This document shows, one piece after another, positions 1-10,519 of a DNA stretch of 64,000 bases. The notes under the pieces are model-generated. The model searched no databases. It was not told the origin of the DNA and saw only the letters and a list, made by a program, of their open reading frames with translations. How positions within the stretch are numbered: position 1 is the stretch's first letter; each line of letters starts with the position of its first letter. The translations under genes and the position numbers were made by a program. The DNA lies in contig NC_039505.1 of the NCBI RefSeq assembly GCF_003590095.1, positions 2,108,001-2,172,000 of the forward strand, in the 5' to 3' direction. The stretch comes from Trichoplusia ni. Lineage: Eukaryota; Arthropoda; Insecta; Lepidoptera; Noctuidae.

Positions 1-34
1 CGCTACTGATGCCAAAAATGCAATCAGTAAAATT

Positions 35-71
<37 letters not shown>

Positions 72-240
72 ATATTCGTTATAGAAACAAAAACTACTCG
101 ACGGATTTTAACGAAATTTGGCACAATTATTCTTCATACTCTTGGGCAGGTTATAGTATACTTTTCATTACGCTACGACCAATAGGAGCAGAGCAGTGAA
201 GGGAAATATTGGGAAAACGGGGTAAGTTACTCCATTTTTT
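1..240 (+). mobile_element. Partial Helitron-like non-autonomous repeat
   Basis: The window opens inside a short repeat with a TCTG microsatellite (about 38-70), then a stretch about an unresolved 'ACTCGACGGATTTTAACG' core and 'CGCTACGACCAATAGGAGC'. The last phrase also occurs in the short Helitron-like elements elsewhere in this window (for example near 24905), which links it to that group. The 5' end lies outside the window and I cannot place the 3' CTAG end, so the limits are approximate. Confidence 0.5.
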
Positions 241-864
241 AAGCTTCCGTCACGTGTGCAGGCTTATAGGTTAAAGCTACATAGAAATCATGTATGACGG
301 AAATATTCTCCCTAAAATTATATAAAAAATATTCCTCGACAGCATATGTCTAACTTTTATGGTTGACTCACAATAACACGTGAAACTCCCGATAGCTTAG
401 CAATTCGGAGATTTCTGATTGTATTTGTCTACTCTAACGTTTACAACACTATCACTCATCCCCAATTAAAAAAGTTAACATTATTACCTATTCAATAAAA
501 AAAGAATCATGTAAATCGGTGTAGAAACACCAAAGTTATACATGAAATAATAAGAAATCGCGCGTGAATACAGAGTCATGCTATAAGGATTATTTTTGTG
601 TATCGGTTGCCGCGCTCGACGCGCGTCGTGGCGGGAGGTGTAAAAAGGCGGGGGGTCCGCGCTCGAGCGTCATACAATATTTGGCTGTTGATGCGAATAG
701 ACGTTCAGACTGTTCGACCTTATTGACAATCAATAATTGTTATTTGCAAACCGTGCTTATCAGCACGACTTGAATAGTTTATTTTTAGAATTGTTTTGTT
801 GTTAGTTTATATAATAGGTATTAGATTAATAGTATTAGTAGTAGGTACACCTATTAGTTATTTT
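241..864. other. Unassigned AT-rich DNA upstream of Helitron copy 1
   Basis: No coding frame of credible length or known motif. A GC-rich patch (about 608-675, rich in CGCG and GGCGGGG) stands out from its AT-rich surroundings. The 5' TC end of Helitron copy 1 should lie somewhere here but I cannot point to it. Confidence 0.4.
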
Positions 865-1212
865 GGTAGTGTTTAATTGTATTAATAGTTTATTTTCGTA
901 ATTGGTAGTGTTTAATTATATTAATAGTTTATTTTCGTAATTTTTATATTATTTATTTTGGTAGTGTTTAATTGTATTAATAGTTTATTTTCGTAATTTG
1001 GTAGTGTTTAATTAAATTAATAGTTTATTTTCGTAATTGGTAGTGTTTAATTAAATTAATAGTTTATTTTCGTAATTGGTAGTGTTTAATTATATTAATA
1101 GTTTATTTTCGTTATTATTATATTAGTTATTTTGGTAGTGTTTAATTGTATTAATAGTTTATTTTCGTAATTGGTAGTGTTTTATTATATTAATAGTTTA
1201 TTTTCGTAATTA
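865..1212 (+). repeat. 39-bp tandem repeat in Helitron leader, eight units
   Basis: Eight copies of a unit beginning GGTAGTGTTTAATT and ending TTTATTTTCGTAAT start at 865, 904, 960, 1000, 1039, 1078, 1134 and 1173. The spacing is 39-40 bp except for two steps of 56 bp, where an extra piece rich in TTATATTA is added after units 2 and 6. It ends about 70 bp before the Helitron start codon and is absent upstream of the other two copies of this Helitron in the window. Confidence 0.85.
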
Positions 1213-1279
1213 TTACATAATAACTATATATAATTGTAAGTGTAAGGTAGCTTCAGTTACCGTCGATTAAAAATACACA

Positions 1280-4200
1280 ATGCCACCTAAAAAACGACCA
1301 TCTTTATCTCGAAATTCGAGAGATGCTAAAAGGATGAGAAATGCGCGTTCTCAAGAATCGGCAGAGGAAAGAGCACATCGGTTAAACTCTATGAGAGTTA
1401 GTGCCTCAACCTCTCGAGCCAATGAAAGCTCTCCAGAGAGAGAGATGCGATTAGCAGCTGACAGAGCGAGACGAGCTACATCACGGGCGTCTCAAAGCTC
1501 TTCTCAACGAGAGCTGAGGCTTACCATTGACCGAGAACAACATGTGTTATCCCGAGATGCTGAAACTGCGTCACAACGAGAATTGCGTCTCACTGCTGAC
1601 CGCGAACGGCATACATTGTCTCGCGAGTCAGAAACCTACACTGAGAGGGAATTACGTCTCACAGCTGACCGCGAACGTCATATATTGTCTCGCGAGTCAG
1701 AAACCTTCACTGACAGAGAATTGCGTCTCACAGCTGACCGCGAACGTCATATATTGTCTCGCGAGTCAGAAACCTACACTGAGAGGGAATTGCGTCTCAC
1801 AGCTGACCGCGAACGTCATATATTGTCTCGCGAGTCAGAAACCTACACTGAGAGGGAATTGCGTCTCACAGCTGACCGCGAACGTCATATATTGTCTCGC
1901 GAGTCAGAAACCTACACTGAGAGGGAATTGCGTCTCACAGCTGACCGCGAACGTCATATATTGTCTCGCGAGTCAGAAACCTACACTGAGAGGGAATTGC
2001 GTCTCACAGCTGACCGCGAACGTCATATTTTATCTCGAGAATCTGAAACTTTAACTCAATATGAAGACCGTTTGACAAATGATAGGGTGCACCATAATGT
2101 TATTCGATCTCTCGAAGACGCACATGAGCATGAACAACGACTAGAGTCGGTACGCGAATATTATAATTCTTTGAGACAAGAACGATCAGTAAGTTTGTCT
2201 AATGAAAGATTAAGAATCGAAAATATTCGGTCTCTTGAAACGGACGAACAGCGAGAGGCCCGTCTTACTGCAGACAGATTTCGACATAGCCTTAATAACT
2301 TAGATGTACACATAGAAGATCAATCTAGAAATTCGGTGGCTTGGTCCGACAAATATAAAAGTGGGTTTGCTTATAACCTCACAATTGATTATGGATCATC
2401 TTCTGTAATAGGCGATATGAACGTGGTATGTCGTTTTTGTAATGCTTCAAAGTGGAGTAAGGAGTCAGCTGGTTTCTGTTGTTCTACAGGTAAAATAAAT
2501 TTGCCTTCATTCGAAGACCCACCGGAACCTTTGAAATCACTACTTTTAGGGGAACATATACAATCTAAACAGTTTTTAGATAATATTCGCACTTATAATA
2601 GTGCATTTCAAATGACATCCTTTGGCGCTCAACAAATCTCAGAAGGTCATTTCATGCCTACTTTTAAGATACAAGGTCAGGTTTACCATTTGATAGGATC
2701 CCTTTTGCCTGAAAACCAACCTAAGTTTCTTCAAATATATTTTGTATCCGACTACAACGAACAGTCGAATATAAGAAATCAATATTTCCCGAATTTAAAT
2801 ACTGAACTCATATCACAACTTCAGAACATGTTGCATCAGGTTAATTCGTATGTATGCAGTTTTAAATCGGCATTAGAAGCTCTTCCTCGAGATGATGATA
2901 ACAATTATAAAATTGTTATAAATGCCGATAGGCGTCCAACTCAGGAACACCCTGGGCGTTATAATGCTCCATCCACGAATGAAGTTGCTGTGGTATTGGT
3001 CGACCAGGAATGTGATAGGCGTGATATCGTTATCCGTTCCAGAGATAATCGTTTGCAACGTATTTATGAAACCCACAGGGCTTACGACAGTTTGCAATAT
3101 CCTTTGATATACTGTCGAGGGGAAGATGGTTATAATTTTGCTTTATACCAAACTGATCCGCGTACAGGCGCACCTAATTATAATAAAAAGATTTCATGCC
3201 TTCAATTTTACTGTTACCACTTGCAAGTAAGACGGAATAGGTTTGTATACTTTCAACGTTTTCGTGGCTTATTCAATCAGTTTATTGTAGACATGTACGC
3301 AAAAATTGAAACCGAAAGATTAGTTTATATACGATCTAATCAAAGGCAGCTGCGCGTTGAAGAATACGTGCACCTTCGCGACGCCATGCAGCAAGATAAC
3401 GATACGGTGAATATGGGTCGTTTAGTTATTTTGCCCTCTTCTTTTACTGGTGGTCCACGATACATGCACGAACGTACTCAAGATGCTTTTTGTTACGTAA
3501 GAAAATATGGACGTCCCGACTTATTTATTACAGTAACTACCAATCCTAAGTGGGATGAAATTACTCGGGAGCTTCTTGAGGGTCAAGCACCGCATGACCG
3601 CCATGATATCATAGCAAGAGTTTTTCATTTAAAATTAAAATCAATGATAGATCTACTTACCAAAGATAAAATTTTTGGAGAAGTATTGTGTTATATGTAT
3701 AGTATTGAATGGCAAAAACGCGGCTTACCTCACGCACATATCCTGCTTTGGTTAAAAGATAAGGTTCGACCTAATGATGTAGACAGTTTAATCAGTGCTG
3801 AAATTCCAAGTCCGATTGCAGATCCCGTGTTATACGACATTGTTAAAACTCATATGATACATGGTCCATGTGGTTCGTTTAACGGGAATTCTCCTTGCAT
3901 GCAAGACGGTCGTTGCACTAAAAGATATCCAAAAGCCTTAGTGGATGGCACTGTAACAGGACATGATGGATACCCATTATATCGTCGCCGTTCAAGAGAT
4001 AATGATGGTTTTACTGTTGAAAAACGAGTGTCTGGACAACAAGTTACTTTAGATAATAGGTGGGTCGTTCCGTATTCTCCTGTGTTGTCCAGAGCATTTC
4101 AAGCTCACATAAATGTTGAAATGTGTAATAGTGTAGAGTCAATAAAATATATTTGTAAGTATATTAATAAGGGCAGTGACCAAGCTACATTTGCTTTGAG

Positions 4201-6496
4201 AAATGAACATGATGAAGTTACAAGATTTCAGTCAGGCAGATATATAAGTTCTTCAGAAGCTGTGTGGCGGATCTTAAGTTTCAACATTCACGAAAGATAT
4301 CCACCTGTGACTCATCTGGATGTTCATCTTGAAGGCGGCCAACGTATATATTTCAACGCCGAAAATGTCACAGAACGGTTAGAGAACCCTAGACAAACAA
4401 GTTTATTAGCATTCTTTCGACTTTGCCAAACTGATGATTTTGCAAAATCTCTTTTGTATGAGGAAGTTCCATCGTATTATACCTACGATAAGCAACGGGG
4501 TGTCTTTAATCGAAGACGCCGTGGCAGGCCTGTAGATGGCGAGTCAGGTATTTTTAAAGAACATGTTCTTGGTAGAGTGTACACCGTTCATCCTAACAAC
4601 GCTGAGTGTTTCTATTTGCGATTATTATTACATACCGTGCGAGGACCAACCTCATTTATAGATTTGAGAAAAGTAGACGATGTTGTTTATCCCACTTATC
4701 AAACAGCTTGCCAAGCGCGTCATTTGCTTGAAAATGATCAGCATTGGGATGACGCTTTAGCAGAATCCTGTGTTAGTGATAATCCACGACGGTTACGCCA
4801 TTTATTTGTAACATTACTCACATTTTGTAATTTGTCAGATGCTGTAACATTATGGGAAAAATATAAAGAAAAATTTTCAGAAGACTTTCTTAGAAATATA
4901 CCTAACAATGATGAAGGCACAACTAATGATAATTTCCGTGATCTTGCCATAAATCAGTGCTTATTAGCTCTTCAGGATGACTTAACAGCAGTAGGCGGTA
5001 AATCACTCTGTGAATATGGTTTGCCAACACCAACCTCAGTCGGAGAGGTAACTAATAGGGAATATTCCGCAGAGATTGGTTACAATTTAACGGAACTGCT
5101 GACAACATTAGAAAACGGTGTCCCAATGATGACTGCAGAACAACGTTCAGTTTATGACCGCGTGTGCAATAGTGTTCAAAATAATTTGGGAACAATATGG
5201 TTTTTAGATGCACCTGGAGGAACTGGAAAAACCTTTTTGACTAAATTAATATTGGCTTATGTTCGAAATCAGCGTAAAATTGCTCTTGCCGTAGCTTCAT
5301 CAGGGATAGCTGCAACATTGCTACCAGGAGGTAAAACTGCTCACAGTATGTTTAAAATACCAATTGATTTAGATCGCACGGAAAATCCAACCTGTAGTAT
5401 TTCAAGAAATAGCGACAAAGCTAAGGTATTACGCGAGTGTAGTTTAATCATATGGGATGAATGTACGATGGCCCATCGAAAAGGAGTAGAAGCGGTAGAC
5501 AGAACTTTAAGGGATATAAGATAAAATGATCGACCAATGGGCGGTATCACGGTTTTATTTTGTGGTGATTTCCGACAAACCTTACCGGTAATACCACGGG
5601 GAACCCGAGCTGATGAGGTTAGGGCTTGCCTGAAAAGCTCTTATTTATGGCGAGATATACAATCGGTGCATTTGACTATAAATATGCGAGTGAGAACTGG
5701 AGATAACCCGGATGATAGTCAATTTTCTGACACATTATTAAAGATTGGTGAAGGTACCTATCCACAACTACACCAAGGAAAACTTATACTGACGCCTGAA
5801 TTATGTTGTATGGTGCAATCTCAACCACATCTTATATCGTCGGTTTACGGTGACGTAACAAATATATTAAATAGGGACAATTCTTGGCTATGCGAAAGAT
5901 CTATTTTAACTCCTCGCAATGACCAGGCATCTGAGATCAATAACAAAATACTGTCGAATATACAGGGGGAAAGCAAAGTTTATAGATCAATAAATAGAAT
6001 GGTCGATGAACAAGAAGCCACTAATTACCCGATAGAATTTTTAAATTCTTTAAATATGCCCGGACTTCCCTCTCATGAAATTTGTTTAAAAATTGGGATA
6101 CCGATTATTATGCTCCGAAATTTAAAACCACCACAACTTTGCAATGGAACTCGACTAAAAGTAACCCAGTTGCAACAAAATATAATCGAGGCTCAAATTT
6201 TAACAGGTTGCGGTGCAGGAGAAACCGTCTTTATTCCCAGAATACCCTTAATACCAAATAATTTTCCATTCCAATTTAAAAGGACGCAATTCCCAGTATC
6301 GGTGTGTTATGCAATGACAATTAACAAGGCTCAAGGGCAGACTTTTCGTGTTGCTGGAGTAGATCTCAGTGTCAGTTGTTTCTCACATGGTCAGTTGTAT
6401 GTTGCTCTTTCCCGTGTTAGCAGTTCTAAAAGTCTTTATGTTCACGTGCCGGACGGGTCAACTTTCAATATAGTTTACCCGGAAGCTTTGCACTAA
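1280..6496 (+). pseudogene. Helitron Rep-helicase, one internal stop codon
   Basis: Encodes the HUH endonuclease plus PIF1-like SF1 helicase that nicks, unwinds and rejoins Helitron DNA. The start at 1280 gives MPPKKR, and the two related copies begin likewise (MPTKKR). Order: Arg/Glu-rich repeat region (about residues 50-330), a Helitron N-terminal cysteine region, Rep domain with GLPHAH (His818, His820) and the paired tyrosines of YICKY (Tyr957, Tyr961), then helicase with Walker A GGTGKT (Lys1317), WDE box, GDFRQTLP, NKAQGQT and YVALSR. A TAA at 5522-5524 interrupts the helicase; the frame continues without shift from 5525 to 6496. Related copy 2 has CAA at that point. So one C-to-T change separates this gene from a full frame of about 1738 codons. 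Unless the stop is read through, the product would lack helicase motifs III-VI. Confidence 0.9.
1643..2056 (+). repeat. 69-bp coding minisatellite, six units
   Basis: Six nearly identical 69-bp units encode a 23-residue block starting (E/D)RELRLTADRERH. The first unit differs from the rest by small substitutions (attacg for attgcg) and the last drifts at its end. Degenerate versions continue upstream to about 1436 and downstream to about 2300. The repeats keep the Rep-helicase frame open. A second frame also stays open through the array (1527-2054), which is a by-product of the repeat and not a gene. Confidence 0.92.
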
Positions 6497-6725
6497 AGTA
6501 TTTTCGTTTTATAGGTACCTTTACCTTACCTTTATAAGGCAGTGGTACTTATATTGCCACCAGAATTTGAACCTTAACACATTATTATAAAGTTTAAAAG
6601 CTATAAATATTTTTAAGTTCTGTGTCTTATAAAGGGTTAAGCCTTATGTGAACGTGATCTAAACAATATTACCAATATAAATAATAATAATAAATATTAC
6701 CAATACATTAACTTAATACACAAGG

Positions 6726-6818
6726 AGTTACACGCTGACGGAGTCGCGGACACAGCTATCTATACTTTTCTGCCGGAAGTCACTATTCCACGCGGACGAA
6801 GTCGCGGGCACAAGCTAG
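6726..6818 (+). other. Helitron 3' terminus with doubled end motif
   Basis: Two versions of the terminal motif follow each other about 58 bp apart. The inner one (about 6736-6760) reads GACGGAGTCGCGGACACAGC then TAT in place of TAG; the outer one (about 6791-6818) reads GACGAAGTCGCGGGCACAAG followed by CTAG and T. The same doubled arrangement is seen at the ends of copy 2 (35951-36035) and copy 3 (52844-52928) on the minus strand. Confidence 0.75.
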
Positions 6819-7340
6819 TTAAATCTAAAGGTCTATATTTAGTGAAGCTGTGTATGGAACTGTTATAACCTAATATTCCGTAGGGCTTGAATTGATGACA
6901 GGTTCTTTGCGTTTTTCTAATTTCAGAATTCTCAAGTGTTCCAAAATAGTGGAGTGAAATCGTTCTACTATGCCATTATCTTTTGGAGTATGCGCAAGGA
7001 TCTTGTGATGCAGTATTTTATGAAGACGTAGAAATTCTGAGAAAAGTGCGTTAGTAAATTCAGATCCTTGGTCTGTAATAATAGTGCATGGAACGCCTGA
7101 TGGGTGCAAAACGTTAGAAGAGCTTGAACGACGCTTAAAGCTGTGCCATCCCTGAGATGATATGCTTGTGCATATTTCGAGAAGGCATCTACTAGGGTAA
7201 GAAATTTCTCATTCTGAGCTGTAAAAAGATCAAGATGTATAATTTCAAAGGGTTTGGTTGGAGGGGGAACTATAGAGAATTTTTGTTTAATAGGGTTCCT
7301 GTCATATTTCGCTTGTGCACAGATGTTACACTCATTTATA

Positions 7341-8619
7341 TACAGGGTCCGGCACTCGAAGTGTAACCAATTAAAAAGGTCATAAATTACTTCATACAAA
7401 ATTCAGAAACAATTTACTTTTGCTCGATATGACCACCTTTTGCCTTGACTATGGCCTTGAGACGGTCAAAAAAGGAATCGCAAGCTGCCCGAATGTGACT
7501 TACAGGTATTTAGGCACACTCGCGGACAATGGCTTTTTTCAACGCCTCAAGGCTGGTGTATCTTTTAGCTCGGACCTTGCTCTCCAAAATGGCTCAAAGA
7601 GGATAATCCATCGGATTCGCGTCTGGTGAATTTGAGAGCCATTGTGTGGGCGTTATGAAGTTCGGAACGTTGTTTTTCAGCCATTCTTGGTTCACTCGAG
7701 CTTTATAAGACGGTGCCGAGTCCTGTTGAAACGTCCATGGTCCGTCACCGAGATGTTCGTCTGCCCACGGCTTCAAAGCAACCTCCAGAATATTGTCCCG
7801 ATAATATTGCGCATTTACTTTGACGACAGGATCGATGAAAACGATTGGAGAGCTCTGAGATCTGCGGTTACACCGGCCCAAACCATTATCTGTGGCGGTT
7901 GCTGCCTCCTGGTGGCCAATCGATGACACAAATTCTCCTATAAACGGTCGGTCAAGTAAACCCTATCGTTTTGAGAGTTTACGAATTGATCAATTGTAAA
8001 AATTTTCTCGTCAGAAAACACAATGTTCGAAAATTGACCACTTTCGGCCAAGCGAAACAACTCCTTCGCTCTCTCAAGGCTGACTTGTTGCTGCTTCGGC
8101 GTGATGTCTCGCGCCTTTTGGATCTTATATGGCTTGATCTTGAGAACATTTTTCAGTATGCGGCGGATACTACGGTCAGATATTTTCAATTCTTTTGCCA
8201 TTTGATTGACACTTCGTCGAGGATTACGCTCAAGTCGCTTCTTCACTTTCTGAACCATCTCACGTGATGTTGCAATCTTTTGATGACCACCTCCATGACG
8301 TTTTGCAATGCTACCAGTATCATCGTAACGAGTTATGGTGCGATAAACGAAAACTTTATTCACTTTAAGGTGTTTAAGCTCTCGAATAATCTCTGGTTGT
8401 GATTTTCCAGCTAACTACAATGCAATTACACTATTACGTTTAAAATCCTTTACTGATTTCTTTTTTCGTGTTCAGTCTCGGCAAAATGCTTTCGCGCGCT
8501 TGTAAACAATACTCTGAACTGTCATTCAGGTAACAGATAGCTAATGCGCATGCGTCAGCTGCGCGAGCGGTCAGAAATTGGTTACACTTCGAGTGCCGGA
8601 TACAGGGTCCGGCACTCGA
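7341..8619 (-). mobile_element. maT-type (DD37D) mariner element
   Basis: Terminal inverted repeats: CAGGGTCCGGCACTCGAAGT begins at 7343, and its reverse complement lies at about 8580-8600 but lacks the outer CCCTG. TA stands outside the left end. Right of the right end, TA is followed by a second copy of the outer 17 bp (8603-8619) in the opposite sense, then the interrupted Gypsy sequence resumes. The length of about 1.26 kb and the enclosed DD37D transposase fit the maT group, which is common in Lepidoptera. Confidence 0.82.
7594..8363 (-). pseudogene. Mariner transposase, DD37D
   Basis: Cut-and-paste transposase inside the maT element. From 8363 the frame shows paired helix-turn-helix DNA-binding segments (VNQMAKELKISDRSIRRIL) and FSDEK with the first catalytic Asp. 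Downstream come QQDSAPSYKA with the second Asp and SPDANPMDYPLW-type sequence with the third. I count 37 residues between the second Asp and the Asp of NPMD, which is the maT signature. Near 7932 a stop ends the first frame and the rest is read in another frame, with a further shift near 7865, so no full-length protein is made. Confidence 0.85.
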
Positions 8620-8790
8620 TGTAATACTTTCTTTCATTTTAGGCAAATAATAATAGTGAGACAAAGCAAGAAAACATTCTGTAATACCGCGGTGATTGGT
8701 TTTTCCTTCGTGGTAATTACGAATAAGCTCTTGTTGTCTTAAATAATCCTTAACGTTCTCTACTTCTTTCTTAGTTATGACCAAATTCAT

Positions 8791-9323
8791 GGCGGAATTT
8801 TAAAATTTATCTTGAATCTATATTAATAATTTCGTCAAAGGGTACAGTAGACTCGATCGAAACCTTATATGAATAACAAAACATAAAAAAATATTAATTT
8901 TGAGTCGACAACATAAATCCGCAAAATTCAGATTATGGAGAATTTCGTTTGCACTGACAAGCAAACCACAGTCGCCATCTTGGGTAGTTAATAAACGTTC
9001 CGTTTCACACTAGCGCTTAGATACGCCACGCCAACGTTTAGTAAATCATAACAAAAAATACTTTTCGTCAGTCGTTGACGTTTCGCGAAAATATTGTTTT
9101 TGACACTTTTTTATGATATACTTTTTGTTATGTTTTTTCTTTAAACCTAAGATTGGCCGATTGCGATAAAAACCATAGAAAGAAGAATACTAACCATAAC
9201 CTTAAAGTCGAAATTTTAGTTCAAATGTCATTTAGTTGTTCAAATTTGTTTTGTTTTTTTCTTAAAGTGTGGATTGTAAGCCTTCTGCATTTAAAAATAA
9301 AATAAGTACTTATTTACTTCCAG
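8791..9323. other. Unassigned stretch before family B Helitron
   Basis: AT-rich, no convincing coding frame. Its right end (about 9300-9323) is a pyrimidine-rich tract closing with TTTACTTCCAG, a good splice acceptor for the exon that follows. The 5' end of the family B Helitron may lie here, but I could not identify it. Confidence 0.4.
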
Positions 9324-10519
9324 TGACATGCAATTTTTGTAATGGCAAAATATTTGCAAGAGATGGCAAACAAAAGCAAATGTGCAATCGATGTGTGGAA
9401 TGCGACAACATTATACTCGGTAAGCGGCTCAATATTTTTTCTATATAATTTGACAAATAATAATAAATGACCACATGTGTTCTGTTGAGGTGTCATGAAC
9501 ACATACAGAAACAGACACGATTTTTTCACCGTTTTTCTCGATAATTAAATGAACCCCTTCATGCGCAAGTTCTACTTGAACTTGGCTGGCTCTTATTATA
9601 CAATATCATTGGCCTATCCTTTTCCCAACTACATATGTTGGGGTCGGCTACCAGTCCAACCGGTTTCAGCTAAGTACCAGTGTTTTACAAGGAGCGACTG
9701 CCTATCTGACCTCCTTAACCCAGTTACCTGGGCAATACGATACCCCTTGGTTAGACTGGCTGTCAGACTTTTTCAAGCTTCTGACTACCTGTAACGACTG
9801 TCAAAGATGTAGGAATAACAGCCGGGACCCACAATTTAACGTGCCTTCCGAAACACGGAGGAACTCGTTATGACAAAGATAGTCACCCATCTACGGACCA
9901 ACCGCGTCAAGCATAGCTTAACCTGTGATCGAATCACTTATGTGATTATAGCTTAGCCACGAGCTCCTCTTATTATACAATAGACATTATTAATTGTATA
10001 ATATATTTTTGCAGATAATTTCAATTATTGCGAGTGCTGTGGCCTAGAAACAATTAGGCAGTTAAGAATAACCATAGCTCGGACATTTTCAAACCTTTTT
10101 CCAAAAAATCAAACTGCTCCTGTTGCATCTGTTGAATCACTAGCTGCCTCTACAATACAACCTGACAATTCCCAAGATTTATTTGATAATGACTTTTGGG
10201 TAAGTTAATGGTGTAGGTCACTGAGTACAGTAAAATGAAAAATAATACTTATTACCAGATAGAGATGTGAGGATATACCTACTTACATTCACAATAGTTA
10301 TTATTATTTGAATATTTATCTAATATATTTTCTCCTTTAAGTTAGGTCGATAACGAAGAGTTGACGATAGTCGAAAAGTCGCTGGTGACTGATGATGTTT
10401 CTTCGGACAACGAGAAAAAACAAAAATCAATGCTGTCAGTCTGCAGTGATTTTATTTCTTTAGAAGAAGAAGAGAAAGAAAATATATCAAATGGCGGGCA
10501 GACCCCCGAAAAAGCGTAA
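9324..10519 (+). CDS. Spliced zinc-finger/acidic frame upstream of Helitron B
   Basis: Three exons can be read in one continuous frame: 9324-9419, 10015-10199 and 10346-10519. Junctions follow the GT-AG rule (acceptor TTCCAG, donor CG|GTAAGC; acceptor TTTTTGCAG, donor TTTGG|GTAAGT; acceptor TTAAGTTAG). The first two exons together hold a cysteine-rich block, CNFCNGK…CNRCVEC…CECCG, spanning the splice junction. The last exon is Ser/Glu-rich and ends …GGQTPEKA with TAA at 10517-10519, overlapping the start of the Helitron B Rep frame (10491) by 29 bp in another frame. No start exon was found, so it is incomplete at the 5' side. It may be an accessory protein of this Helitron or a captured host fragment; I do not recognise the family. 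Confidence 0.5.
9606..9967 (+). mobile_element. SINE-like retroposon with 15-bp target duplication
   Basis: A 362-bp insert in the first intron, flanked by perfect 15-bp direct repeats TCTTATTATACAATA at 9591-9605 and 9968-9982. The interior is a repeat type common in lepidopteran DNA (CCCAACTACATATGTTGGGG, ACCCAGTTACCTGGGCAA, CCGAAACACGG). The long duplication indicates LINE-type retroposition. Strand is uncertain because there is no clear tail. Confidence 0.75.

Larger units (their letters stand above)
865..6818 (+). mobile_element. Helitron copy 1 (nearly intact, autonomous type)
   Basis: Rolling-circle transposon carrying a Rep-helicase frame (1280-6496). Its 3' end is fixed at CTAG (6815-6818) followed by T, preceded by a GC-rich terminal motif GACGAAGTCGCGGGC; this is the same end found on the short Helitron-like elements of the window. 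The 5' end is not resolved, so 865 is only the first base of the leader repeat. No target duplication is expected for Helitrons. It is the only one of three related copies whose coding frame is essentially complete, so it is the best candidate relative of the source element for the family. Confidence 0.85.
6868..8790 (-). pseudogene. Ty3/Gypsy integrase remnant, split by a mariner
   Basis: Minus-strand integrase pieces at 8790-8620 and 7340-6868. The first holds the run-up to the zinc-binding domain (…YYYLPKMKES). After the mariner the frame resumes with INECNICAQAK, then the catalytic core: LDLF (first Asp), TDQGSEF (second Asp) and NGIVERFHST (Glu), giving a D,D,E triad of LTR-retrotransposon type. 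There are frame changes near 7110 and 7130. No LTR was found on either side, so this is a fragment. Ty3/Gypsy is inferred from the motif wording; the rest of pol is missing. Confidence 0.7.

Noticed and set aside
1527..2054. A 175-residue frame overlapping the Helitron repeats, rich in CVSQLTANVIYCLASQ
   Set aside because: It is the second reading of the 69-bp array. Any repeat whose length is a multiple of three stays open in more than one frame; it lacks independent motifs.
865..2056. Regular repeats that could suggest a CRISPR array
   Set aside because: Units at 865-1212 and 1643-2056 are contiguous tandem repeats without unique spacers, and the second lies in a coding frame. The context is a eukaryotic transposon.
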